From Marivita sp030148515 (GTDB lineage Bacteria; Pseudomonadota; Alphaproteobacteria; Rhodobacterales; Rhodobacteraceae), in NCBI RefSeq assembly GCF_048006345.1, contig NZ_CP180351.1, positions 1,736,001 through 1,800,000 on the forward strand: DNA of 64,000 nucleotides, read 5' to 3'. Below the pieces are notes generated by a model. The model saw only the letters and a list, made by a program, of their open reading frames with translations, did not search any database and was not told the origin of the DNA. Every line of letters starts with the position of its first letter. Within the stretch, counting starts at the first letter, position 1. Below are positions 53,371-61,523 of the stretch, piece by piece. Position numbers and translations under genes: made by a program.

Positions 53371-54393
53371 TCATTCGAGGCTGTTCAGTGCTTCATACTC
53401 GTCATACGCCTTCGAGAAGGCTTGATAGCTTTCAACGACGCGAGCGAACATCGGGTCGGCTGCCGATTGCTCCGCGTAAACGGCGTCCGAGGCGGTGCGC
53501 AGCGCCTCGATCACTTCATCCGGAAAGCGGCGGACCTCGACGCCATTGGCGCGGAAGGCGTCCAGATATTGCTGCTGGCCGACCACGGCGGTGCCGATGG
53601 TCCAAAGGTTCAGGTCCATGCAGGCCGTTTCGATCGCCGTGCGGTGCTGTTCCGTTAGCCCGTCCCACATGTCCTTGTTCATGTAGAACTCGATAAAGCC
53701 CGACGGCTGGTGCCAGCCGGGAAAGTAGTAGTTTTTGGCCACCTTGTCGAAACCGAGAAGCCGGTCGACCATGGGAAAGCTGAGTTCGGTCGCGTCCAGA
53801 CGCCCGGTTTCCAGCGCGGTCGAAATCTCACCCGCCGGAAGGCTCATGGCATTGGCACCCAGCTTGGCAAGGATCGCGCCTCCAAGGCCGCCGATGCGAA
53901 TGTTGAGGCCCTGCAGATCCTCTACCGAGTTGATTTCCTTGGTGTACCAGCCGCCCGCTTCGGAAATGATGACGCCACAGGGCATCGGCACCACGTTGAA
54001 TGGCTCATAAATCTCTCGCCAAAGTTCCAGCCCACCACCGTGATGGACCCAAGAGACATATTTGATCGCGTCCGGACCAAATGGCATAGAACCAAAGAGC
54101 GCCGCTGCAGGCGCCTTGCCTGCCGCGTAGGCCGCAAAGCTCATGCCTGCGGGTATCGCTCCAGCGCCGACATTGTCGAAGATCTCGAAGGCGGGCGACA
54201 ACTCACCGTCACCAAGGTGGATGAAATTGACTTCACCGTTGGTCAACGTGGACACTGTGGCGGCAAAGCGGTCGATGCCCGGGCCAAGCACGGGCAGTTG
54301 CTTGGCGAAGGCCGATTGCAGGTTGTAATCTTCAGCCTGTGCGCCTGCGGCCGTCATGACCGCCAGAGCGGCCCCGATAAGCAGTTTCTTCAT
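53371..54393 (-). CDS. dctP: TRAP transporter periplasmic receptor (DctP family)
   Basis: A 340-residue receptor with signal peptide (cleavage after GAQAE, about residue 21). NIRIGGLGGAILAKLGANAMSLPAGEISTALETGRLDATE (about 155-195) is the conserved DctP ligand region, with the Arg that clamps the carboxylate. TRAP receptors of this length usually take keto acids or other organic acids. Unusually it is encoded after the membrane subunits (order Q, M, P). Confidence 0.9.
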   Translation of the reverse strand: MKKLLIGAALAVMTAAGAQAEDYNLQSAFAKQLPVLGPGIDRFAATVSTLTNGEVNFIHLGDGELSPAFEIFDNVGAGAIPAGMSFAAYAAGKAPAAALFGSMPFGPDAIKYVSWVHHGGGLELWREIYEPFNVVPMPCGVIISEAGGWYTKEINSVEDLQGLNIRIGGLGGAILAKLGANAMSLPAGEISTALETGRLDATELSFPMVDRLLGFDKVAKNYYFPGWHQPSGFIEFYMNKDMWDGLTEQHRTAIETACMDLNLWTIGTAVVGQQQYLDAFRANGVEVRRFPDEVIEALRTASDAVYAEQSAADPMFARVVESYQAFSKAYDEYEALNSLE

Positions 54394-54419
54394 TGTCTTT
54401 CCTCCCAGAAAAGCGCCTG

Positions 54420-55739
54420 TCACAGCAGGCCGGTTATCAGCCAAGGGAATACCATCATAAGCCCCAAAGCAAAAAGCTGCAGCGTGATGAAGGGCATCAC
54501 TCCGCGGTAGATTTCGGTGGTTTGCACCTGATCGCCCGCCGCCCCGCGCAGGTAGAACAACGCAAAGCCGAAGGGCGGTGTCAGAAAACTGGTTTGAAGG
54601 TTCACGGCCACAAGAATGCCAAACCAGATCATCAGCGCCTGCCCCTCCAGCCCGTTGCCGAAATCGAGCCCCGCAATCACCGGTGCGAATATCGGGATCA
54701 GGATAAGCGTGATCTCCAGCCAATCGAGCACAAACCCAAGCACGAAGATGGCCGCCATGACCACCATCAGCACCACCCAAGGCGCGGTGCCAAAAGCCCC
54801 CAGAGCGTCGCGGATCATCGCATCACCGCCAATGCCCTTGAAGACGGCGGAAAAGCAGGTTGCCCCGACAATGACCATCATCACAATCGAGGTGGCCAGA
54901 ACGGTATCCCGCGCGGCGTCCATGATCACTCCGACATCGAACTTGCGGTACAGCGCGGTCACCAGGATCGCCCCAAGTGCGCCAAGGCCACTGGCCTCTG
55001 TGGGCGTCGCAAGCCCCGTGATGATCGAGCCGAGAACCGACAGCACAAGGATCAGCAGCGGGGCAACATCAATCAAGGTGCGCAGCACCCCTCTGAGCAG
55101 GCCTATCGGCGCAGCTTTTTCGGCACGCGGCAGACCTCGCGCGCGCCAGATGATGTAGATCCCATAGAGCAGCACGAGCAACAGGCCCGGCCCGATGGCC
55201 CCGGCGAACATATCCGGCACCGGGGTTTGCAACTGATCGCCAAGGATAATCAGCATCACCGAAGGCGGGATCAGGATCGCCAGCGTGCCACTGGCCGCGA
55301 TCAGCCCTGAGGACGTTGCCTTGTCATAGCCGACCTCGACCATGCGCGGCAGCGCCAGCAACGCCAGCAAGACAACCGAGGCACCTACCACGCCCGAACT
55401 GGCCGCCAACAGCACACCAATCACCAGAACCGCGATGCCCATGCCAGCCGCCGTGCCACCCAAGGCGCGCTGCGCGCCTTTCAACGCGTTCTCCGCCACG
55501 CCGGATTTTTCAAGGATCAGGCCCATGAAGATGAACATCGGGATGGCCACAAGCAGCCAGTTTGTCAGCACATTGGCATAGATACGGCTGACGATGAGGT
55601 TGAAGAACGCGATCGGAAGGTCAGAGAGCAGGATGAAAATGGCCGAAGATCCAGCGAGGACAAAGGCAACCCGGTAGCCTGCCAGAATACCCGCAAGGGT
55701 CAGGGCGGCCATGGCCAGGGGAAGGACAAGATCGCTCAT
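54420..55739 (-). CDS. dctM: TRAP transporter large permease (DctM family)
   Basis: A 439-residue, roughly 12-helix membrane protein that carries Na+-coupled transport. Family features are AIPMFIFMGLILEKSGVAENAL (about 66-87), ASGTLAILIPPSVMLIILG (about 145) and the C-terminal NLQTSFLTPPFGFALFYLRG. ATGA overlap with dctQ; the ATG at 55739 is chosen accordingly. Confidence 0.92.
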   Translation of the reverse strand: MSDLVLPLAMAALTLAGILAGYRVAFVLAGSSAIFILLSDLPIAFFNLIVSRIYANVLTNWLLVAIPMFIFMGLILEKSGVAENALKGAQRALGGTAAGMGIAVLVIGVLLAASSGVVGASVVLLALLALPRMVEVGYDKATSSGLIAASGTLAILIPPSVMLIILGDQLQTPVPDMFAGAIGPGLLLVLLYGIYIIWRARGLPRAEKAAPIGLLRGVLRTLIDVAPLLILVLSVLGSIITGLATPTEASGLGALGAILVTALYRKFDVGVIMDAARDTVLATSIVMMVIVGATCFSAVFKGIGGDAMIRDALGAFGTAPWVVLMVVMAAIFVLGFVLDWLEITLILIPIFAPVIAGLDFGNGLEGQALMIWFGILVAVNLQTSFLTPPFGFALFYLRGAAGDQVQTTEIYRGVMPFITLQLFALGLMMVFPWLITGLL

Positions 55740-56281
55740 CTTCGCAGGAAACCCCGGATCAGGCGCACACTTTCCCATAGCACTGCGACGGCCAGAAGCG
55801 ACAGACCAAGAGGCAACACCAGCTTGATCAGCCACAGATCGTTGAGCCCGCCACTCGCCGAGCCCTCATCGGACCGCCAGGCGCGCTCCCAAAATCGCAC
55901 AGAACCGGGGATGGCCATGACAAGAAACGGCGCCGCAAAGATCAGGTTGCCCGCCAAATCCAGAGCTGACCGCCCACGCAGCGGGTACCGATCATACAGA
56001 AAATCGACCCGTACGTGGCGGTCGCGTAACAAGACCAGACCGGCGGGCAGCAGGGCAATCACCGCCAGAATGTGCCATTGCAGATCCAGCAACGAATTCA
56101 GCGATACGGCAGCGCCGAACCAGAAAACGCGGTTCGCAAAGCTCAGCAAAGGATTAATATCAAGGAAATTGGCAAACACCTGCAATGCGATGCACAGCAT
56201 CAGCGCGATCACCAGAACCGCAAAGCTGTTCAGCAGGGCACGCTCTGCGCGGACAATCCACGTCTGGCCCTTGTCGGCCAT
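55736..56281 (-). CDS. dctQ: TRAP transporter small permease (DctQ family)
   Basis: A 181-residue, four-helix membrane protein. DLQWHILAVIALLPAGLVLLRDRHVRVDFLYDRYPLRGR (about 65-103) is the DctQ signature. The ATG at 56281 follows GGAGGAAAGG, better than a start 6 codons upstream. First gene of the TRAP operon, divergent from marR. Confidence 0.88.
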   Translation of the reverse strand: MADKGQTWIVRAERALLNSFAVLVIALMLCIALQVFANFLDINPLLSFANRVFWFGAAVSLNSLLDLQWHILAVIALLPAGLVLLRDRHVRVDFLYDRYPLRGRSALDLAGNLIFAAPFLVMAIPGSVRFWERAWRSDEGSASGGLNDLWLIKLVLPLGLSLLAVAVLWESVRLIRGFLRR

Positions 56282-56329
56282 CCTTTCCTCCCCAATCACG
56301 ATCTTGAACGCTTTGGTAAAATCAGCCTA

Positions 56330-56364
56330 GCAATAACTCGCTCCATATGGAACTATATTATTGC
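56330..56364. promoter_or_regulatory. Nested palindrome between dctQ and marR
   Basis: GCAATAA (56330-56336) and TTATTGC (56358-56364) flank a perfect 10-bp palindrome, TCCATATGGA (56342-56351), and the two share a centre to within half a base. This lies about midway in the 126-base divergent region and is a strong candidate operator for the MarR regulator. Confidence 0.6.
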
Positions 56365-56407
56365 CGGATATCTTGTCAGAAGTCTTGCCTGAAAAGGAGG
56401 GCGGCCG

Positions 56408-56893
56408 TTGAAGCTTATCGACATTTTGGGCGGCACGCCGCTGCCCGTGGGTTACCGGATGGCCTTTCTCACGGTGTTCTTCAGAGAACCGCTGCTGCGC
56501 CGTATCGAGCGCGAGCATGGGCTGGTGCGGCCAGAATGGACCGTGCTGGTTTGTCTGGCCTATCAGGACGGTCTGAACGCCCGGGATATCTGCGAGATCA
56601 CGGAACAGCCTTCGAATTCCATCAGCCGAGGTGTCGCTTCGTTGCTGAACAAGGGCTTTGTTGCCCGCCGCCCCGACCCCGAGGACGCGCGGCGCAATAT
56701 GCTCGACATCACACCCGCCGGACGTGCGGTCTACAGCGCCGCCATGGATCTGTTCGTGCAGGCCGAAACGCACATGACCGCCTGCCTGAGCGACGCTGAA
56801 CGCGCCACGCTGATAGGTCTGCTCGACAAGTTGGCGCGCGATGTGCCGCGCTGGAGAACCATGCCGCCCTATACAGAGGCCAATGATGATTAA
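56408..56893 (+). CDS. MarR-family transcriptional regulator
   Basis: A 161-residue MarR-type winged-helix regulator: ICEITEQPSNSISRGVASLLNKGFVARRPDPEDARRNMLDITPAGRAV (about 58-105) contains the recognition helix and the DxR wing. The start is a TTG preceded by AGGAGG at 7 bases; no ATG fits better. It overlaps the lyase gene by 11 bases and is divergent from the TRAP operon, which it probably represses. Confidence 0.86.
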   Translation: MKLIDILGGTPLPVGYRMAFLTVFFREPLLRRIEREHGLVRPEWTVLVCLAYQDGLNARDICEITEQPSNSISRGVASLLNKGFVARRPDPEDARRNMLDITPAGRAVYSAAMDLFVQAETHMTACLSDAERATLIGLLDKLARDVPRWRTMPPYTEANDD

Positions 56894-57767
56894 TGCGCCC
56901 TACCCCAACCCCGCCGCCGCGTCGCTGCGCCGCCTTCTCGCACGACCGGGCCTTGTGATGATGCCCTGTTGCTTTGACGCGCTCTCGGCCCGTTTGATCG
57001 AGCAAGCAGGGTTCGAATTGACCTTTCTGTCGGGTTTTGCCGCGTCGGCCAGCCGGATTGGCGCGCCTGATCTGGGTCTGATGAGCTTTGGCGAAGTCCG
57101 CGATCAGGCCCGCAATGTGATGGAAGCCATCAATATCCCGATGATGGTGGACGGCGACACCGGCTACGGAAATCCGATGAACGTGCTGCGCACCGTCGAG
57201 GGTTTCGCTCGTGCGGGCTGCGCTGGCGTGATGATCGAGGATCAGGTGGCGCCCAAGCGCTGCGGTCATACGCAGGGCAAGGCTGTCGTCGACCGCGAAG
57301 AGGCGTTTGACCGGATCCGCGCCGCCGTCGAGGCACGGGGACGCGCGGATATCGTCCTCAAAGCACGCACGGATGCGCGCCGTACCCATGGGCTGGCCGA
57401 GGCCATCGAACGTGCGCAGACCTTTACCGAATTGGGCGCCGAGATGGTGTTCATCGAAGAGCCGCTGGACATCGACGAGATGCGTACGATCTGCAAGGAG
57501 GTGCCCGGCGCGATGGTGGCCAATATGCTGGAGGGTGGGCAAACTCCGATCCTGCCGCCGGCGCAGCTTGAAGAGCTTGGGTTCAAGGTGGCGGCCTATC
57601 CGCTTGCCGCGCTGTCGGCGGCCATGCAGGCAATGGTCGGCACGCTTGCGGCACTCAAGGCAGGGAAAGATCATACCGGTGGCCTGATGCCCTTTGCCGA
57701 ATTGCGCGACCGGATCGGCTTCAACGCATATTACCAGACAGAGGCGCGCTACTCCCGGCGGGACTGA
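56883..57767 (+). CDS. Isocitrate lyase/PEP mutase superfamily enzyme
   Basis: A 294-residue TIM-barrel lyase. Metal-binding VDGDTGYGN (about 86-94) and the catalytic loop PKRCGHTQGKAVV (about 124-136, Cys present as in isocitrate and methylisocitrate lyases) are intact, and ARTDARRTHGLAEAIERAQ follows. It is shorter than isocitrate lyase and close in size to methylisocitrate lyase, oxaloacetate decarboxylase and dimethylmalate lyase. Which C-C bond it cleaves cannot be decided here. It overlaps marR and so is probably co-regulated with the TRAP importer. Confidence 0.83.
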   Translation: MMINAPYPNPAAASLRRLLARPGLVMMPCCFDALSARLIEQAGFELTFLSGFAASASRIGAPDLGLMSFGEVRDQARNVMEAINIPMMVDGDTGYGNPMNVLRTVEGFARAGCAGVMIEDQVAPKRCGHTQGKAVVDREEAFDRIRAAVEARGRADIVLKARTDARRTHGLAEAIERAQTFTELGAEMVFIEEPLDIDEMRTICKEVPGAMVANMLEGGQTPILPPAQLEELGFKVAAYPLAALSAAMQAMVGTLAALKAGKDHTGGLMPFAELRDRIGFNAYYQTEARYSRRD

Positions 57768-57827
57768 ACATTTCGCCAGACCTAAGTTTGTCCTGCTGCC
57801 GGTTTCGTGGACCCCAAGAGTGGGTGT

Positions 57828-59894
57828 TCATGAAACCGGCGAATCCACGTGGCGAGAAGAGCACTCAGCCGCGTCCAACAGTGCGGGAGCAGGCGTCCAG
57901 GCCAGCGGGTCTTCCTGCGCCCATTCGGACAGCCGCGCGACGATTGCCTTTGCCCCCAAGCTGTCGGCGTGATGCATCAGCCCGCCCCGCCAACGCGGAA
58001 AGCCGTAGCCCAAAACCGTGACCAGATCGATATCGGACGCCCGTGCCGCAATCCCCTCTGACAGGATCGCAGCAGCTTCGTTCACCATGGCCAATACGAG
58101 CCGCTCGACGATCTCGGCCTCGTCGATCCTGCGCCGCGTGACGCCAGCGAACCAGGCCTCCTCACGCGCGAGGTCTTCGACCAACGGATCGATCACCTTG
58201 CCGCCGCCGCCCGGGTAGCGATACCAGCCCACACCGACCTTGCGCCCAAGCCGCCCTTCGTTGACCATCCGGTCAGAAATGGGGATGTAGCGCCGCGCGG
58301 GGTCGCGGGTGGCATCTTGCCTGCGGCGATTGGCAAATGCGATGTCCAGCCCCGATAGATCCTGTGCCTCGTAAGGACCCATGGCCATGCCAAAACCAAC
58401 CATGGCCTCGTCGATCTCCCACGGGTTGGAGCCGTCCATCATCAGCGTGTCGGCGGCCTCGCGGTAACGCGCAAGAATGCGGTTGCCGATGAATCCATCG
58501 CAGACACCCGCCACCACCGGCACTTTGTTCAGTTGGGCCGCCAGTGAATAGCCCGTGGCCAGCGCACGGTCCGATGTCGCGCCGGCGCGCACGATCTCGA
58601 GCAGTTTCATGATATGGGCGGGCGCAAAGAAATGCAGGCCCAAAAGGCGGGAGGGGTCTGCCAGAGCGCGCGCGATCTCGTCGATGTCGAGATAAGAGGT
58701 GTTGGTGGCGAGGACGGCTTCGGGCTGGAGGTGGCTTTCCAGCATGGCAAAGACCTGACGCTTGACCTCAAGGCTTTCAAAGGCGGCCTCGATGGCAAGT
58801 GTCGCGTCCGCTGCAGCAGCGGGGTCACGATCCACCACCAGACGACCCAGACGCGCGGCAATGCCGCTGGCATCAGTCAGACCGCGCCCTTGAGCAGCAG
58901 CAGCCAGCTTGTCGATATTGGCGCGGGCGCGTGCCACTCCTTCGGCATCGGTTTCAAGCAGGCAGACTGAAAGCCCGGCATCCAGCGCCGCCCAAGCGAT
59001 GCCCGCGCCCATCGTGCCACCGCCCACCACAGCGATCCGATCAAGCGGCGCAGGTGCTGCAGTCAGGCTCGACGGGGCCTTCGCGGCGCGTTCAGCAAAG
59101 AAGACATGGCGCAGGGCCCGCGCCTGATCGCCTGCCCGCAATTCGAGGAAGGCCGAACGCTCTGCGGCAATCGCTTCGGCAAGCGGAGTGTCAGCGATGG
59201 CCGCCACGAGTGCAATGGCGCGCAAAGGGGCAATCTGCCCGGGCATCTTGCGCAGGGCGGTCTGGCGGGCAGCCTCCACCGCTGCAGGATCAGCCGCAGG
59301 ACTAGGCAGATCATCGGTCTGTGTCGCAAGGCTGAGCGTGCCGATATCGAGCGCAAGTGCCACCGCAAGAGGATCGTCCGCCTGCCCATCGATCAGGCCA
59401 AGCGCCTCGGCGCGGGCGGCAGTCACGGGCTTGCCGGTGGAGATCAGATCGAGCGCGGGGGCCAACCCGATCAGGCGCGGCAAACGTTGCGTCCCTCCCG
59501 CACCCGGCACAACGCCCAGCTTGACTTCGGGCAGACCGATCCGCGCGGCGGGCACAGCGATCCGGTAGCGACAGGCCAGCGCCAATTCGCACCCTCCGCC
59601 AAGTGCCACGCCATTGATCGCAGCAATCCACGGCACGGGGCTCGTGGCAATTCCTGCACAGATCTCGTTCAAGTGTGGAGCAACCGGGGCAGCATCGAAT
59701 TCGCGCGCATCGGCACCGGCAGCAAAGGTCCGGCCTGCACCCGTCAGGATGACCCGCGTCAGCCCGGGCGTCGCCGCCGCTTGCGCCAGAGCCTGCGACA
59801 GCCCCTCGCGCGTCGCATGCCCGATCGCATTGACCGGAGGCGCCGCCATTGTGACCAGAAGGGCCGTCCCCAGATGCTCTGTCTTTACCGTCAT
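57828..59894 (-). CDS. Bifunctional enoyl-CoA hydratase / 3-hydroxyacyl-CoA dehydrogenase
   Basis: A 688-residue FadB/FadJ-like fusion. The N-terminal crotonase domain has NGVALGGGCELALACRYRI (about 94-112) and GLPEVKLGVVPGAGGTQRL (about 119-137), with both catalytic Glu. The dehydrogenase domain begins at AVVGGGTMGAGIAWAAL (about 290) and has the catalytic His region GLHFFAPAHIMKLLEIV (about 415). Placed beside boxR and the box oxygenase genes, it fits the late box steps that turn 3,4-dehydroadipyl-CoA into 3-oxoadipyl-CoA (inference). Its promoter region carries four phased GCATNAT repeats. Confidence 0.88.
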   Translation of the reverse strand: MTVKTEHLGTALLVTMAAPPVNAIGHATREGLSQALAQAAATPGLTRVILTGAGRTFAAGADAREFDAAPVAPHLNEICAGIATSPVPWIAAINGVALGGGCELALACRYRIAVPAARIGLPEVKLGVVPGAGGTQRLPRLIGLAPALDLISTGKPVTAARAEALGLIDGQADDPLAVALALDIGTLSLATQTDDLPSPAADPAAVEAARQTALRKMPGQIAPLRAIALVAAIADTPLAEAIAAERSAFLELRAGDQARALRHVFFAERAAKAPSSLTAAPAPLDRIAVVGGGTMGAGIAWAALDAGLSVCLLETDAEGVARARANIDKLAAAAQGRGLTDASGIAARLGRLVVDRDPAAAADATLAIEAAFESLEVKRQVFAMLESHLQPEAVLATNTSYLDIDEIARALADPSRLLGLHFFAPAHIMKLLEIVRAGATSDRALATGYSLAAQLNKVPVVAGVCDGFIGNRILARYREAADTLMMDGSNPWEIDEAMVGFGMAMGPYEAQDLSGLDIAFANRRRQDATRDPARRYIPISDRMVNEGRLGRKVGVGWYRYPGGGGKVIDPLVEDLAREEAWFAGVTRRRIDEAEIVERLVLAMVNEAAAILSEGIAARASDIDLVTVLGYGFPRWRGGLMHHADSLGAKAIVARLSEWAQEDPLAWTPAPALLDAAECSSRHVDSPVS

Positions 59895-59904
59895 CGCAGC
59901 CTCA

Positions 59905-59940
59905 ATTATGCTTTATCATGCACATAATGCTATATAATGC
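59905..59940 (-). promoter_or_regulatory. Four phased GCATNAT repeats before the FadB-like gene
   Basis: On the minus strand GCATTAT, GCATTAT, GCATGAT and GCATAAT occur with start-to-start distances of 10, 9 and 10 bases, i.e. one per helical turn, within 50 bases of the start codon. The AT-rich run is probably the promoter itself. The adjacent BoxR is the natural candidate binder; BzdR/BoxR operators are known to contain TGCA repeats, and two TGCA occur here. Confidence 0.6.
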
Positions 59941-60101
59941 ATGTCAGTAAAAGAGATGTCAGAGAGTTTTGTGACTGTGACGCATATCCAAGCGGTCGCC
60001 TGAGTTACGCTGAACCAGTCCGAGCGGCTTGATGCGCTCAACGAACCACTTTTACTGGAACTCCGGGTTAATCTGGCGGAGTTGTCACACAGCCCCAAGG
60101 C

Positions 60102-61022
60102 TCAGTCGGTCAGGAAATTGTGTGCCGCAACCAGATCAGCCAATTCGCGCAAGGACTGGGCTACGGGTTTGCCAGACGTGTCGAGCGTCGCCTCGGCGCG
60201 TTCATAAAGCGCCTCTCGGCTGGTCAGCAGCCCCTTGAGTTGGGCCATCGCCTCGGGATTGCCCTGCATCGGCCGTTCATCGCCCTGCGCGCGGACCCGG
60301 TCCATATGTTCCTGCGGAGAGGCCTTGACCCAGATCGTATGGAACCGCGCGAGCAACCGGGCATAGGTCGAAGGCTCGGCCACGATGCCGCCGGCCACGG
60401 CCAGGATGACGCGATCATGCGTTGCGATGACCCTATCAAGCGCATCGCTTTCGAGCTTGCGATAGCCTTCCTGACCGTAAAGCGCCATGATCTCGGGTAC
60501 GGGCATTCCTCCGGTCTCTTCAATCTCGCGGTTCAATTCAACGAAGGGCAGATCGAGCTCTGCACCCAGCATCCGACCGAGGGTCGATTTTCCAGCCCCA
60601 CGCAGGCCTACCAGACAGAGCCTCTGGTCGCGTTGACCGGCATCATCCTCACGGGTTAAACTTCGGAGCACCGCTTCCCTTGTGGCCCGGTCGGCAGAGC
60701 GGAAGGCTTCGGCCACGCGCAGCACGTCAGAGTTCCATGGATCGTCCTCGCCAACGAACCATTCGATCCGGTGGTTCAGCGCCAGCGCCACGCGCTTAAG
60801 CAAACTGATGGAGATGTTGCCCTCGCCGCTTTCAAGCTGCGCGAGATACCGTGGCGATACACCCGACAATTCCGACAGAACCCGGCGCGGAATCCCCTTG
60901 CGTTCGCGCACGTGACGCACCCGCTCGCCGACCTGCCGCAACAGGCGCACCACCTCTTCCTCGGCCAGCGCCGTGCCGTCGACCTGCGTGGTGCGACCGC
61001 CGAAGGTGGTGATTTCCGTCAT
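60102..61022 (-). CDS. boxR: BoxR-type regulator: XRE helix-turn-helix fused to shikimate-kinase-like domain
   Basis: A 306-residue regulator. Residues about 32-90 are an XRE helix-turn-helix (RRVLSELSGVSPRYLAQLESGEGNISISLLKRVA) and residues about 133-300 a shikimate-kinase-like domain with P-loop GLRGAGKST (139-147) and AVAGGIVAEPSTYARLL. This pairing is specific to BzdR/BoxR, in which the kinase-like domain senses benzoyl-CoA and relieves repression of benzoate-degradation genes. It lies inside the cluster, between the thioesterase and the FadB-like gene. Confidence 0.92.
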   Translation of the reverse strand: MTEITTFGGRTTQVDGTALAEEEVVRLLRQVGERVRHVRERKGIPRRVLSELSGVSPRYLAQLESGEGNISISLLKRVALALNHRIEWFVGEDDPWNSDVLRVAEAFRSADRATREAVLRSLTREDDAGQRDQRLCLVGLRGAGKSTLGRMLGAELDLPFVELNREIEETGGMPVPEIMALYGQEGYRKLESDALDRVIATHDRVILAVAGGIVAEPSTYARLLARFHTIWVKASPQEHMDRVRAQGDERPMQGNPEAMAQLKGLLTSREALYERAEATLDTSGKPVAQSLRELADLVAAHNFLTD

Positions 61023-61054
61023 GAAAGCTCCGCAGGTGAAATATATTGCATACT

Positions 61055-61067
61055 CTACGTCACGTAG
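61055..61067. promoter_or_regulatory. Short inverted repeat before boxR
   Basis: CTACG-TCA-CGTAG in the 68 bases between the thioesterase stop and the boxR start, next to an AT-rich ATATATTGCATA. Either could take part in boxR autoregulation; not conclusive. Confidence 0.3.
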
Positions 61068-61090
61068 TGCGGCCTTATCAATGCGTCAAT

Positions 61091-61522
61091 TCACGCGCGC
61101 AGTGCGTCCTCGATCACACGACGGACCTGTTCCGGTGGCGTGCGTTTGGTGAACTCACCCGCGACGATGAAGACGCAGACAAAGCGGCCCGACCAGCACA
61201 AGACACCATCCTGTTCGCCATCGACCCGGAATTCGACCGATGTTTCGCCGAGCCGCGAGGGCCAGACATGGCAGATCAACCGGTGTCGCGGGGTAACAGG
61301 CGCGCGAAAATCGAGCGACATGTGCACGAACGGCGTGCCATAGCCCTGGTCCACTTCCATCTGGAACCAGCCTTTCCCTTCGAAATGTTCCTCCCACCAG
61401 GCATTGATCGCATCAAGCGCGAACCATGGGATGCGTGCTGTGTAAGCGATACGCGCCGGGTCGCAATCGCCCCATGTCACGCGGATCTCATGTTGGAACA
61501 CGCCCACGGGGCGGGCGAGCAT
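61091..61522 (-). CDS. 4-hydroxybenzoyl-CoA-thioesterase-like (hotdog) protein
   Basis: A 143-residue hotdog-fold acyl-CoA thioesterase. HEIRVTWGDCDPARIAYTARIPWFALDAINAWW (about 10-42) contains the catalytic Asp of the 4HBT class. The ATG at 61522 lies one base past the boxA stop, so it is co-transcribed with boxA. It may hydrolyse dead-end benzoyl-CoA or ring-opened CoA esters to free coenzyme A. Confidence 0.85.
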   Translation of the reverse strand: MLARPVGVFQHEIRVTWGDCDPARIAYTARIPWFALDAINAWWEEHFEGKGWFQMEVDQGYGTPFVHMSLDFRAPVTPRHRLICHVWPSRLGETSVEFRVDGEQDGVLCWSGRFVCVFIVAGEFTKRTPPEQVRRVIEDALRA

Positions 61523-61523
61523 A

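Noticed and set aside
57828..59894. BoxC (benzoyl-CoA-dihydrodiol lyase)
   Set aside because: The protein has a crotonase domain followed by a full dehydrogenase with a GGGTMG motif, the FadB layout; BoxC has no such dehydrogenase and probably lies beyond base 64000.
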